The translations under genes and the position numbers were made by a program. The notes below the pieces were generated by a model. That model saw nothing but the letters and a program-made list of their open reading frames with translations, searched no databases and had not been told where the DNA came from. A stretch of DNA of 64,000 nt from Cercophora sp. LCS_1 (taxonomy: Eukaryota; Ascomycota; Sordariomycetes; Sordariales; Lasiosphaeriaceae): the NCBI GenBank assembly GCA_036250225.1, contig JAPZLL010000005.1:1302001-1366000 (forward strand). Reading direction: 5' to 3'. Of this stretch, positions 44,457-57,006 are shown piece after piece; the first letter of the stretch is position 1, and each line of letters opens with the position of its first letter.

Positions 44457-46345
44457 ATGCCCGCCCGAATAAAGCCACTCCAGCGTCGCATCCGCGCCGT
44501 CTTCGCCCCAAAGCCGGGTGTATCCAGGAATGATAAAATGGCTCCATCATCATCATCACCCCGCCCAACAAGAGACAGAGACAGCAACAACAACACCCCC
44601 ATCGACGAAGAACTCGTTTCATCCACTGTTCAACTGCAACTGCAACAGCAACAGCAACAAAACCAACTACACATGATGATTCCCCCAACTTTTACCACCT
44701 TTCCTCCAGTGCGTGACCCCCTAGTCACGGAAACATCCCTCCTGCAAGACGAGACCATCAACGCTTGTCTCCCCTTTCTCGCGGGCGAGAACGCATCCTC
44801 GTTCTCCCTCGGACCCAACATGCATGGCGTACCGGGTCTCGATCGTAAGAAACACATCAAGTTTTTGCATAGCCAACTCGCGCCACTTCCTGCGCGTTTC
44901 CTCGCTGCTGATGCGAGCAGGCCCTGGTTTCTGTACTGGTCGCTTGCGGGCTTGTCATTGCTTGGGGAGGATGTGAGCGTGTATCGGAGCCGGTTGGCCG
45001 ACACGGCTAGGTCGATGCAGAACGAGAGTGGTGGGTTCGGTGGTGGTGGGAGACAGACGAGCCATCTAGCGACAACGTATGCCGTTGTGTTGGCGCTTGC
45101 GTTGGTCGGTGGGGAGGACGCGTACGAGGTCGTTGATCGAAGGGCCATGTGGAGGTGGCTTGGGAGGTTGAAGCAGCCGGATGGCGGCTTTCAGGTCTGT
45201 GAGGGCGGAGAGGAGGATATTAGGTGAGTGGCGGGCCCCATGTTATTGTGTTTTTTTTTTTTTTTTGGGGGGGGGGTTGGGGTTTGTCGTGGATTCGCTG
45301 ACGCGATTGGATCAAGGGGAGCGTATTGCGCGACGGTAATCACCAAGCTGTTGAATCTACCGTTAGAGTTGACAAAGGAGTCATCGGCGTGGAGGGAGGA
45401 TGGGAGTATGGATTTGCTCTCCGGGGTCGAGGACTACGTCTCGAGATGTGAGTTTGATGCCGCGGATAGGGAAATGGGCTTTGCTGACTGACTTCCCAGG
45501 TCAAACCTATGAGGGAGGCATCTCTGGTCAACCAAATGCCGAAGCTCATGGCGCGTATGCGTTCTGCGCGCTGGGCTGCCTCGCACTGCTCGACGATCCT
45601 CGACGAATTATTCCAAGGTAGGTGGATTCACAGTGAGTAGGCCGAGAGATAGAATCCGACGTTATCTCGACCACCACGCGGGACTGTTCGCATTGTTTCC
45701 CGCAGAGCTCTAACACCCAAGTAGATGCCTTGACCTCCCACGCTTGACTGCATGGCTGTCCTCCCGCCAGTACGCGCCGGAGGGCGGCTTCTCCGGTCGC
45801 ACAAACAAGCTCGTCGACGGCTGTTACAGCCATTGGGTTGGTGGGTGCTTCCCGTTGATCGAGGCAGCTCTCACCGACAACTCCACCACCAGCTCTAACC
45901 TGCCCCCCGCTCCGGAGACCCTCTTCAGTCGGGAGGGGCTCATCCGATACATCCTCTGCTGTTGCCAAGACCAGACCAAAAGGGGCGGTCTCCGCGATAA
46001 GCCGGGCAAGTAAGTCGCCTCTCCTGCAAACCACGCGGAAACCCGCCTGATCTGGTGCTCGACACTGACACTTCTAGAATGTCGGATGCCTATCACACAT
46101 GCTATGTGCTCTCGGGACTCAGTGCCGCGCAGTACCAGTGGGAGCTTAGCGTGGCCTCGAGGGAGGACGAGACATCACCGCTGTCGTCGGCAGCAGATGC
46201 TGCATGGACCGTGCTACCGCATCTCGACGACATGCAGGTCTTTGAGGAACAGGACTTGGTCCGCCCAATCCATCCTGCGTTTACCATACCCCAGCGAAGC
46301 CAGCAGGAGATGCAGAGTTACTTCCTCGCAAAGGAGGGGTTTTGA
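44457..46345 (+). CDS. Protein farnesyltransferase beta subunit (RAM1)
   Basis: Five exons: 44457-45223, 45317-45447, 45500-45617, 45725-46009 and 46078-46345; 522 residues. After a variable N-terminus with a Q run (LQLQQQQQQNQLH) come the alpha-alpha barrel repeats of prenyltransferases: FLYWSLAGLSLLGED, NESGGFGGGGRQTSHLATTY, QPDGGFQVCEGGEEDIRGAY, EGGISGQPNAEAHGAYAFCA, and EGGFSGRTNKLVDGCYSHW. The zinc ligands are visible as Asp 370 and Cys 372 (DGC) and His 440 (SDAYHTCYVLSG). With the alpha subunit it farnesylates CaaX proteins such as Ras, Rho and a-factor-type pheromones in the cytosol. An ATG at 44538 (MAPSSSS) could be the true start. Intron 1 contains a T16G10 tract. Confidence 0.94.
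45251..45276 (+). repeat. T16-G10 homopolymer tract in FTase-beta intron 1
   Basis: Sixteen T followed by ten G, then TTGGGGTTTG, starting 27 bases after the 5' splice site. Such tracts are length-unstable, and the G run could fold. Confidence 0.85.
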
Positions 46346-49300
46346 GTCTGGCTTCAGCAAAGGTCGGATGACCTCCACTGTGGCGCTATCGAATAAACGG
46401 GATAGGGGGCAGACATGTTGTCCTCTTCCTCCTTCTTCACGTACTTGATCCTGAGACCTCTCACTTTGCTTTGTTTTCTCTTTTTGGTGAGCCGAACCCA
46501 TCAAGATCACTCACTCGCCACCGACCAACCAGAGCCTTGTGTGCGCGATTGGCCGGCAGTGCTTTATGGCAGCAGTGGACGAGCCACAGCGGCATAGATG
46601 GAACAGTGACCGCCCTCACCTCCGCTCTCCAAAGGCACGCTTGACAGCTCATCAGCACTATCTTGAGACACAGGCCTTCGACCCGGCCGCAGACTGGGTC
46701 GGCAGCTAACCCCGACCAAGGCTTGCTTCGGCAGCAGATATGCGAAGTGCTAATCGCCATATCAAAGACCATCACAATACGAGGGGGGCACTCCTCTCTC
46801 TGTGCAGGTCTCGAAGTCCCTTTGGACCAGTGGATGGCATCATCGAGTATGCATCTACGAATCTGGACCGATCCCCTTGGCCCGTTTCCGTCTTTCTCAT
46901 CCTGTGCGGTGCCACTGACCGGCAATCCAAGTTTTGTTGAGGAGCAGGCAAGCCCATGGACGTTGCCACCCGCCAATGATCAGATCCATGCTTGCCATCT
47001 GCGACGGGGAGAGGGGACGAGGAGGCCATGGACGTGGCGACTCGATGGGCCGACATTGCATGAGCCATCATTCTGCAAAGCGCCGCTGGGATGCATTCAG
47101 AAGGCCCGGTCCGACGTGAATCTTGTCTGGCTTGCTATGCTCCCATTTTCCCGCGTTATCACTCTTTTCATTCCTCCCATCTCCTCGCCAAAAACGTGCC
47201 AGTGAGAGGGTGCTCGGGAGAAGGGCCCGCCAACCAGGGCACGGCCAGGGACACAGGCTGAGGCGCATGGAGTGTGGTCAAAAGTTCCGAATAGCCCTCT
47301 CGGCTCATGCTCTGGGCACTGAGAGGGGAAGGGGAAACGGCGGAGGCAGCCGGGGAAGCGAGTCAATACAGAATGTCGGCTGGACCTCTGCGCTGCACTG
47401 CAGTTGTCAAGCAGCAGCAGTAGGACGCACCATTCACTGCCTGTTTCTGGCTGCATCTGACTCTCTGGTACGTCCGCGTCAGTGTGTCGTAGCAGCGAGC
47501 AACAGCATATTCGATCAGCGTTGATGGGTTGGACGTTGTGACCTTGTGTTTCCGCGCTCCCGCGTGCAGGGCCTTCTTTTACCCTGGCCGCAACATGGGC
47601 CGCGGGAATGGGCCTCATGGCTCGGATCTATCCAAGTCGATATCAGATGACGACTACCACTGGCCTTTGCTCCGTGAGGGAAGGTTGCATGCGAGGCCTA
47701 TCTAGTAGATGCATTCCGGATGGTACAAATGGGCCTGTTGTGCAATGATTAAAACGGTGAGGTTCAAGCATCAGGCGTGGCGAGAGCGACTTGCAACGCA
47801 ACGAGACGAGACGAGAATAACCACAGGCGGGGCAGGGGCAAGGGGTCGAGACAATCCATGGACAGCAGACTGATAGACGGCGGTTCGGGTGCGGACCATG
47901 CCGTTGCTCCTTGCTACATGAAAACCACCTGTCGTTTCGTGCCATCCTCCGGGCCCTTGTAAGAGATATTTACGGGAGAAACGAGGGGTGGGACGTTTGC
48001 GACATGGAGACGCCATCCAAAGTTGAGCGGGGGAGTCATTGGTACCTACCTCACAGTGAAGGGTGGTAGCGATACCGATCGAGACCTCTGCTGGGATGAT
48101 ATCGTAGTATGTATGACGTTGCGAGAAAAAAAAACGGCCTGACCCTCGATGAGGGGCAGGCTGACGCCCCTCATCCAGAAGTGGAGGGGTGAATTTACCC
48201 CTCCTCGATCTTTTTTTTTTCCTGGCGTTGTTTTTTCCCTGGCGTTGCAACGGCCGCCCGCCCCCGCCTCCAAGGGAACGTCAACGGGAGGACCCTGGCT
48301 TTGAGCTGGGCAATGGTGGGATGGCATTTCGAAGCAAGTACTTGTGCGTTTAAGAAGTGAAAGCAAATGTCAAGCTGGCTCTTTCCTGGTATCAAGGGGT
48401 CAAGATCACGATGGGGAAGGTGCGGTGACGTGAAAAGAGAATGCCAATGACGCTGCCTATCCAGCGAATAAAACGGTCGGCCACCAGTTTGCTTCTACCA
48501 ATGAATGCGCTCCACGCCGATTCCTCCTTCCGTGATGGAGAGCTCTTTCTGTATACCCCGAGGTCGATAGTTCTTTGTTGGTCTGGTGCATTCCAGAATT
48601 ATTCCTAGCGCTCACCACCCACCCTTTCCTGTCCCTGTTGACGTTCACCATCTGACGCACACCAAAGTCTTTCCGTGCGTATCTGGCCCGATTAGGTTTG
48701 CGCCGGCCCAAAAAATTGTGCCTTGAACACTTTTTTTTGGCCGGTTGTTTTGCTGTCGACACTTTGAATCAACCCGTTGTGAGGTTGAAGGTCTCGCAAA
48801 CTAATCGATCTCTCTCGGAGCCTCCAGCCGATCCCTGTCTTCTCGCCAGGCTTGTCGAAAAGAGGATGGAATGCAACGGCACCGCAGACGGAAGACTGCT
48901 GCAGTCTCTCTGGATTCATTCTGGCTTTGCGCTCCCCAGTCCCCAGTCTCCAGCCTCCCGTCTCCTCTTTGGTCCCGCTCTCGCTTGCGCAGGTCGAGGA
49001 AAGAAGGACGCGGAGATGAAGGTCGAGACGGCCCCGCGTTAGGGGTAGCTGCTCTGTGCGGAAGTATCTCGTACCCGACTCACATAGGTCCCCGCCCATA
49101 CTTGGGTTCTTGTTTTAATATCAAGCAGCACTGCCAACTCATCATTGCATGAGTGTAAAGGCCTGCCTGTGCCTAGTTGCCTTGCGGCGGCGTCGGCCAC
49201 TCAGAGGCGCCGGACGTCGTTAGGGTCAGAAGCAGACTATGCAAGGGTTTGCCGACCCCAGCCACTGTTCATGCACCTCATTTTCCTTCACCGACTTCGT

Positions 49301-49967
49301 GGTTTGGCTTCAGGCCAGTCATTCCCAGAGGCCGCGTCGTTGGTCAGGGAAGAAGGTTCGCCTTCCAGACGATCCTCAACCCCGCCTGCTTGTCATGGGT
49401 CCCCCCGACAAGCGCCGCTCGACTGTACCGGAAATCCCAATTGCCCGGCGCTGATTTGCTCGCGGGACGTCGAGGTTACACGCCAAACACGATACCATCT
49501 GGCCGTCGTTGTGTCATGGGCGATTCGCTCGTCAGCCGGGAGCCGTCGTGACCTTGGACCCCACGATCACTGGATACCGCGTTGTGCCCGGCTTTCTCGC
49601 GGCATCACAGATGGGCTGGGGTTCCGTCCCCAGTCCCCCGCTCCCCGACAAGACAGACTGAGCCAGCAGACGGACTGCTGCTGCCAACCCCCTCGTCCCG
49701 TTTTGCATGCAAGGTGTATGCGCCGACCTCATCTGGCGCTGGCGACACGGACAGACATGGTTGCGGTCGACCACGGCGGTAGCAGGACAGGTGCGGTGCG
49801 ATATGCACACCTGTTAGCATGTACCTCCGAAACGGCTGTGGTTGTGGAGAGGACAGTTCCGGTACCAAGCAATACATGGTCGATTCACTGCGGCTGCATT
49901 AGTGGCCGCCAGATGGATCTCGGAGACGTTGCCTGCCCTCTCTCTGCTCGTCGTTTCGCCTTTGCGT

Positions 49968-49994
49968 CTGCTGCTGCTGCTGCTGCTGCTGCTG
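49968..49994 (+). repeat. (CTG)9 microsatellite
   Basis: Nine CTG units followed by CTA-CTG, in the gene-free stretch upstream of the dsRBD gene. Confidence 0.9.
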
Positions 49995-50024
49995 CTACTG
50001 CTCGCTCGCTCCCAGGACCCAAGA

Positions 50025-50036
50025 CCCCCCCCCCCC
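50025..50036 (+). repeat. C12 homopolymer
   Basis: Twelve C in a row, 30 bases after the CTG tract. Confidence 0.85.
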
Positions 50037-51102
50037 GTTGCCCGGTGCGAGCCAGGCACAGAGCCAACGGGGTTCGACGGGCGCCTGGCGCTCCGGCACC
50101 GACCCAAGGTGCCGCAGGTGTCGAGGTCCTCCTACGGTCCACTGTCTGCGGAGCAAGCAGATTGGTCTTTGACGGTCCCCGTTTTGCCACCTCACTATGC
50201 CTAGGTCTGCATACAGGCGTGCTTTTACCCAAGCAAAAGGCCGCAGGCCCAGTCGGCGTCCACGGGTCCAGCATCGGACAAAAACAAAGGCGAGGACGCA
50301 GAGTGGAGGAGGTGGAGTGAGAGGGCCGGCCGAGGCGGGACAGGAGGCAAGAAGGGAAACACCACCAGGGCACGAGCGGTACCGCATTGTCCCAGGACCC
50401 CATGCGAGCCATGCCCGTTCCGCTCCCATACTGGTCGGCCTTGCCAGAGAGGAGATCGTCCCCCCAAAGGCGACTGCATCCCCCATGTGTTGGGGTGGAG
50501 TTGACCCGGTCTCAGCGGTATTATCAACTGGTAACGACACACGCCAACACATCAAGATGGGTCACACTTTGAGCCGCATCTCGACAGTCGCCATATGCAA
50601 CTGGCGAACCCTCTTCCCTCCTGGCTGTCTAGCTTTTCCGTCACTTCCCTTGTTGGGTCTGTATCAGGGCTTTTTGCCATCCTAGCCCCCCTGCCCCGCA
50701 CTACCTCTTCCGTCACCGCAATAAAGCACACATGTCTCGCCGTTGCTGGCTCAGAATTCTCCCTGCGCCCGAGCCTTGAATACGTAGCATATCAGCCTTG
50801 ACTTTCTTCCACCACCCAACGAACCCACAACACCCTCTCATCCGTGGGACAGGCCCTTCACCTCTGCCGGCCTTGCTTGCCCTACTTTTTGTCTCCTTGC
50901 GGCCTTCTATCCCATATTTCCCCTAGGTTGGGCTCGATTGCATCGCATCTTACAGGAGTTCGGATCCCGTCCCGTGGTCTCACTTTTTTTTTTTTGGGCT
51001 GTTTGTTCTCGCTTCCGGGAGCGGCTCGCTGGACTCGTTCCCCCACAGCCCACACCCACCTTTTCGTTTGAAGATCGAGCCATTGAAAGATCAATTGGCA
51101 CA

Positions 51103-52002
51103 ATGGGCGGCTTCTACATGCAGTACTTGGAAAGTAAGTGGTCAATTGCATCACGGACGTTGTCAAGATAACTTTTCCTTCACCCAACACCCACGGCGAG
51201 CCCTTGTCACTCCCCGGATTCATACATTGCCCTGTTGTGTCGTGTGGTGGTGGGGTGTTGTCTTGAAAAAAAAGGAACAAGCATGTCATCCGTCCGCCTC
51301 GTGGTGGTCAACCCCTGCACAACATCTCTCCACGACATGGAGCTCGCTCCGCCTGGTCCTGCTTCTCAGAGGAATCCTGGCCACCACAGAACCCTCCCCC
51401 AAGCCCCGTCATCCCGTCGATCCTCAACCACCCTGTCATGCCCGTCCACCCTCACCCTGTCTGTCTTGGTAGGGCTGAGGTGGTTCATGTTGGGCTGTCA
51501 TGCAGCTCTCCTCCATGTCCTCCCGCCCCGTTGTTCACCAAGCCTCCCCGAAGACCACACACCCTCCTTCTCTCCCCAGCACCAAAGGAAGTTTCCCGAT
51601 TGATAGCGTGTCAGGGCGCCCTGCGAGGATGACGCAGCTAACTGAGGCTTCTCCGCAGGCCTTTGCCGGCGTCGCGGGTGGCGAGACCCCACGTACGAGT
51701 GCTACCGCGACTCCAACGGATATACCTGCCTGGTACTGGTCAATGGCCGGGAGTACCAGACCGATCTTGCATACGAGTCTGGCGGCCTAGCCCAGGAGAA
51801 CGCGGCCATGCGCGCTTTTATGGTGTGCCGAAACTTCTCGGTCAACGGCGGTATGCTCGCTCGCAACGGTATCGTCCAGGGGCTACCAGCCGACGACACC
51901 GGCAGGAGATCCCGAAAGAAGTCGTCTTCCAATCATGGGCACCACCATAGCCGCCGGTCCGGAAACCACTCCAGCAGCAGCTCGACCGCCTCGTTTGACT
52001 GA
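51103..52002 (+). CDS. Small double-stranded-RNA-binding-motif protein
   Basis: Exons 51103-51133 (31 nt) and 51659-52002 give 124 residues. The intron is long for this genome (525 nt, GTAAGT donor, GCTAACT branch site, CGCAG acceptor). The joined protein starts MGGFYMQYLESLCRRRGWRD and continues PTYECYRDSNGYTCLVLVNG, REYQTDLAYESGGLAQENAA and MRAFMVCRNF. This is a dsRNA-binding-motif pattern: first helix, 'P.YECYRDSNGYTC.V.V.GREY.T' beta strands, and a final helix with 'AQENAAMRAF'. The last 35 residues are a basic His/Ser/Lys tail (RRSRKKSSSNHGHHHSRRSG) that could bind nucleic acid. ATG context CACAATGG is good. It resembles uncharacterised single-motif proteins of filamentous fungi; no function is assigned. 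It is not a Dicer or ADAR fragment as far as I can see. Confidence 0.8.
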
Positions 52003-54911
52003 GGCAACCCGAGCACACACCCCCACCATGTCTCGACCTAGTCGGGGGTGACATGAAGGGCGGGTGGTGGGATTCGCCGAGTCTCAGATTCCTACCCTCC
52101 TTCGGCTCTTTCCGTGGCAACTGGCTACCAGAACACAGGAATCGGAGCGACGGACAGGAGACCGTTGACAGACAACCAAGCCCAATTCGGTGGAGTGGAA
52201 GGAGCCCGCGCAGCTTGCCGTTACAGAGTCCGGACCGTTTTTCTTGCTATAAACTTGAGGGAGGCTTCACAGCACAACGAAGAGGACCCGGGAGCGTATA
52301 CCCTGTTGGTGGCACCCAACCCGATTTCCAGGAGCGGACAACGGGGCAATGACGGCGAACGACCGAAGATGAATGATTACCCGACCCCGAAACCTGATGC
52401 GACGCATTTTACCGACGACATGATTAACGACTGTTATGACCTAGCTAGACAAACCAAACCAACACCACTCGTATTTTCTCCATTGGACGGCCATTTCTCA
52501 CTGGATTGGAAGCTCTTCCCTCCTTTCGGTCGGCCACCTGGTTTTCCCCGCTCAAATGCCCAGGCATTTATATATTTGGTTTTATTTCTTTGCGCACTGC
52601 AAATGAAAATCACACAAAAGACCGTCGTCCTGCCCGGACGACGAAACGGGGGCAGCTTTGTGCTTTAGGATAGCCTTGTCTTTCTTTCTTTTCCTTTTTC
52701 TGTTTGCCCTAGGCTGGGTAACACAGAACCAGCTGGAGGACCACGCTGGAAAGTGGGGGGTTCACACCCCCTTTTTTCCATCACCGAGACACTGGACAAC
52801 AACCGCCCCTCAGAGGCAACTCTGGCGTTGGGCGGACGCAGCCTGCAAACGCATGGATCGAGACCATTAGTTTTACTGCCCTATTTGTTGCTGTTTAATT
52901 CTCTTTTGGTGCTGCGCGGCCCTCTGGCTCAATTTGCCTTTGGCAACGCGCAGGCAGATTGAATTGGAGGGTTTGTTTGAGGAAATCGGAGGGGTAAAGA
53001 TGCCGCTTGTTGCATCACCCACATGGTATGCGTCGCGAAGACTACAGCTTGTTGTTTGTTCTTCCGAGAACCAGATTGCTTTGCGGGAGGTTGTTCCTAC
53101 AGGGGATTCTTGTTTCCTCGTTTTTCCTGTTCTTCGGAGGACATGGTACTTGTGTGTTCGGAAAGACTGGTTCTTCTTTTGGGAGATTGGAGGGCACTTT
53201 TGCTTTCATTTCCTACGAGTTTGGACAATTTGTTTTTCGCTGGTGCTTCTCGCAAGGCCCGCCCATGATCATGACTTACGAAATTATATGGGGGAATGAC
53301 AGAAAAAGGGAGCGCGGGAGGGAGTGTTGATGGAGACATGACGATTTGATGAACAGATATGAAGATCTAAGCACTAGTATTAGCTAGGGAACGCCTCTCC
53401 CGGAAGAGCCATGATTTGATGAAGATATGTATTTCTTGCTCTCCGAGTGCTCACATTTCACCTGGGTTGCGAGGTTGCTTGGAAGAAGAGACCACGTGAG
53501 AGGTGATGTCTGATTCGTCGTCGGTGTTCGCACAAGCAGTCGAAGCTGCTTGGGCGAATTGCTGACAAAAAATTGGCCCGTTGAATCCAGTTGATCTCAC
53601 TTCAAAGTGATCTGAACAAGTATTGGAAATTTCGAAAGGTCTTGACAAACAAAAAAACAAACAATGCCCTTTTTATCATTTTTTTAGGCATTTGAATAAT
53701 AATAAGAGATGCACAGGGATCTTGGATATACCCCTTTTCAATAAAATGAGTATCCCTTCGACTTTTTGGTGTGTGCCGTTTATTTGTCAGGGATTTGCAG
53801 GGGAACTGCCAACGCTTCCCTCCCCAATCCTTGCAACAGGAGCTGCTTTCGAACGAGTGGCGTCGCCGCGGTGGACTGTCGAGTCGATATCAGGTATCAG
53901 GTGACTTGACACGTGGAGCACATTGCGTGATCCACGACAACCGCCCTTGGTAGCGAACCAGGATTGCTTGGAATCCGCTTGCGCTTCCCCGGGTTTCGAT
54001 TCACGAGGGTCTAAACTGGGCTTCTACTCGCGCCGTTTCCGTTGCTGTTTCTGCTTCACCAAGCTGGTGGGCGGGTTTTGGTGGCAGCTCTGGCTCACTC
54101 CATGGCCTCAAAGGGGCAAAAGCTGGGGAAAGCTTCATGCGGCGATGCCAGGCCTTGGATAGGTAGCCGAAACACTGGACCCCCATTGTGGGTTGCTGTC
54201 AGGTGAGCCAAAACAGAGCCATACGCGCCCGTATGACCATTTTAGGTAAGCCATCTTGGATGAAGAATCGAGGGAGTGTCTTTTCAAGCATCGCCGTGAA
54301 CCCAATTTCGTTAAGGGGAAATTGGGTGGCTATGGATCGGGGTTGGCCTATTTGTTGGGTTGACGTCTGCGGGGATCGAATCCGGGCCCAGCCAAACAGC
54401 GCCGTCCAACAGCCTTGTGAAGCTGAGGCTCGTGTCAAGCTCCCGCTGCAGCAAGCGTCAGGGGTTGGGCTCAAGGATATTGCCTGCCAGAAAAAAAAGC
54501 TCCAAGTGTCCTTCTCGAACAACTTCCCATCGAGCAATTAATTCACCATCTTGAGAGCATTTTCTCTGCTGTTGGCTTGCATTGTCTTGTTCCATCTGAG
54601 TGCCGACCTTTGCGCCTGGTTTCTGTTCGTCCTGAACGATACGACCCCGTGACTTACCAGTACCCAACTCTTTTCCCACCAAAATCGCATACGAAGCCGC
54701 GGGCCGTCAGCAGGAGCGGTGAATTACGAGGGAAGCAAGCGACACGGAATACAGACACCATCTTGTGCAACGGGTATTTTAGCACCAGTTCGAACTCGGC
54801 AGAGCATATTTCTTCCCCGCCCCGCATTCTCGCGCTCTCCTTCGTACACTCGTTGAGACACGCTCGCTCGGCGTGTTTGCATTCATTCGTTAAATCGCAC
54901 ATTCCGTCACC
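52003..54911. other. Intergenic region, 2.9 kb
   Basis: This holds the 3' region of the dsRBD gene and the upstream region of GDP-mannose pyrophosphorylase. Parts near 53300-53760 are more AT-rich. Only short accidental open frames are seen. A GGGGATCGAATCC sequence near 54373 resembles a tRNA T-arm but has no partner arms. Confidence 0.5.
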
Positions 54912-56248
54912 ATGAAGGGTACGTCACAAATCAAGGTTCCGGTCAAGGTGCCACCGCGCTGACATGGCTTTGCAGCTTTGATTTTGGTCGGCGGCTTCGG
55001 CACTCGTCTTCGTCCCCTGGTATGTGTCGTCCTCCCCTCGGCAGTGCACCGATTTGGACCGGAAACGAAACAATTCGCTAATGGCTGGATCTCCAGACGT
55101 TGACCCTGCCCAAGCCACTGGTTGAGTTCGGCAACAAGCGCATGATTCTGCACCAGATCGAGGCTCTCGCCGCCGCAGGTGTGACCGACATCGTGCTTGC
55201 CGTCAACTACCGCCCCGAGGTGATGGAGAAGTACTTGGCCGAGGTATGTGCTGGTGGTGCGGCGATCTACGCGGATCGTGGACGCGCGTCGTCGCCAATC
55301 CCGAAATCGGAGACAAGGAAACATGACTAAGCATGGCTTTTACATAAACAGTACGAGAAGCAATTCGGCATCAACATTACGATTTCGATCGAGAACGAGC
55401 CCCTGGGCACCGCCGGTCCGCTGAAGCTTGCAGAGAAGGTGCTCACTAAGGATGACACGCCCTTCTTCGTGCTCAACTCGGACGTCACCTGCGAATACCC
55501 CTTCAAGGAGCTTGCCGAGTTCCACAAGTCGCACGGCGACGAGGGCACCATTGTCGTGACCAAGGTCGAGGAGCCCTCCAAGTACGGCGTCATCGTGCAC
55601 AAGCCCAACCACCCCACCCGCATCGACCGCTTCGTCGAGAAGCCCGTCCAATTCGTCGGTAACCGCATCAATGCCGGCATCTACATTCTCAACACATCGG
55701 TGCTCGACCGCATCGAGCTCCGGCCCACATCCATCGAACAGGAGACCTTCCCTGCCATGGTCAAGGACGGCCAGCTCCACTCGTTCGATCTCGAGGGCTT
55801 CTGGATGGACGTTGGCCAGCCCAAGGACTTCCTCACGGGAACCTGCTTGTACCTGTCGTCCCTGACCAAGAAGGGGTCCAAGGAGCTCACCCCTCCTACA
55901 GTTCCGTATGTGCACGGCGGGAACGTGCTCATCGACCCCTCCGCCAAGATCGGCAAGGGCTGCAGGATAGGACCGAATGTGACCATCGGCCCCGACGTCG
56001 TCGTCGGCGATGGCGTCCGTCTCCAGCGCTGCGTGTTGCTCTCCGGGTCCAAGGTCAAGGACCACGCCTGGGTCAAGAGCACAATCGTCGGCTGGAACAG
56101 CGTCGTCGGCAAGTGGGCCCGTCTCGAGAACGTGACTGTTCTCGGCGACGATGTCACCATTGGCGATGAGATCTACGTCAACGGCGGCAGCATTCTGCCG
56201 CACAAGTCGATCAAGGCCAACGTCGACGTGCCCGCTATCATCATGTAA
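54912..56248 (+). CDS. mpg1: GDP-mannose pyrophosphorylase (mannose-1-phosphate guanylyltransferase)
   Basis: Four exons: 54912-54918 (7 nt), 54976-55019, 55097-55243 and 55352-56248; 364 residues. The nucleotidyltransferase signature GGFGTRLRPLTLTLPKPLVE (residues 8-27) spans exons 2 and 3. FFVLNSDVTCEYPF holds the metal-binding Asp, and RFVEKPVQFVGNRINAGIY the sugar-phosphate site. From about residue 265 a left-handed beta helix of hexapeptide repeats follows (IDPSAKIGKGCRIGPNVTIG), ending NVDVPAIIM. Length and sequence are those of fungal Psa1/Mpg1. It makes GDP-mannose from mannose-1-phosphate and GTP in the cytosol, for N- and O-mannosylation, GPI anchors and wall mannans. The start context CACCATG is strong. 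Internal exon edges may be off by one base. Confidence 0.97.
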
Positions 56249-56981
56249 GCGGCGGCATTTGTTGTGTGACAGAGGCTTTTCGACGCATATTACCTTTAAA
56301 CACTTCAACAATTCCGAGACCGCGTTTTTCGTAATCTTTGCGGCTCCCGCCAACAACAAAATTCCCCTGCCTACTTTCTAATTCTTTTTTTTTTTATCTT
56401 CGACAATTCAACGCCCTTTGGTGCATGGGACCCCAGGTTTAGGGGGTTCATTATACTATCTAGACCGGGCCGGCACCTATGATATGATAGGTTGCCGCCT
56501 AGCGCATGGGCGGTTGGGGCGAGGATGGCTGGCATTTTCGGGGCATGATTGCAAATGGGAAATGACTAATTGGCATGGGGGAGAGGGAGACTCGACTCGA
56601 CTCTACCGACTCTACCGAATCGGATCTGATAGACGTGACGCGGTTGCGGGGGAAAAAATAGGGGACAGCAGCACGGATCTGGAGAGTAAAACAGAGTTGG
56701 TGTCTTGATTCTTCGTCTTCCGTCGGACCTAACCTTTTTTTCTCTGTGTGCCGCCACGAACTCCCACTCGAGCTGGTCCTCAGATTTCCACGGTGGTGCC
56801 GTGTGGTGTGGTGTGCTGGGACCGTAGTAGGTTCCATGGAAGGGAAGAAGATACAAAAAGAAAGAGCAGCCTGGGTGGGGAGGAAAAAGGAGATTAACAT
56901 GTCCTGGTCAAAGTTGTTGCCCTGTGGTGGAAATAAAAACAAACCCAACTCCACTAACGTCCAAACGTTGTCCCTATTCTC

Positions 56982-57006
56982 TTTTTTTTTTTTTTTTTTT
57001 TTTTTT
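56982..57006 (+). repeat. T25 homopolymer
   Basis: Twenty-five T in a row, about 730 bases after the GMPP stop codon. Confidence 0.85.

Larger units (their letters stand above)
46346..51102. other. 4.8 kb region without a recognisable gene
   Basis: This lies between FTase beta and the dsRBD gene, both on the plus strand. Overlapping GC-rich open frames are present on both strands. The longest (391 codons, 49145-50320) lacks an ATG at its start, includes the (CTG)n and C12 tracts and shows no domain. Part may be the leader of the dsRBD transcript. Confidence 0.5.

Noticed and set aside
49145..50320. 391-codon plus-strand frame
   Set aside because: No ATG at its start, runs through CTG and C homopolymer tracts, no domain; GC-rich sequence gives long chance frames.
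54355..54440. Possible minus-strand tRNA because of GGATTCGATCC
   Set aside because: The T-stem pairs only two bases, and no matching D-arm, anticodon arm or acceptor stem could be drawn.
54970..55025. Apparent one-base misfit at the exon 2 donor of GDP-mannose pyrophosphorylase
   Set aside because: Reading the opposite strand over the same bases shows a normal CTG|GTATGT junction; it was a counting slip, not a frameshift.
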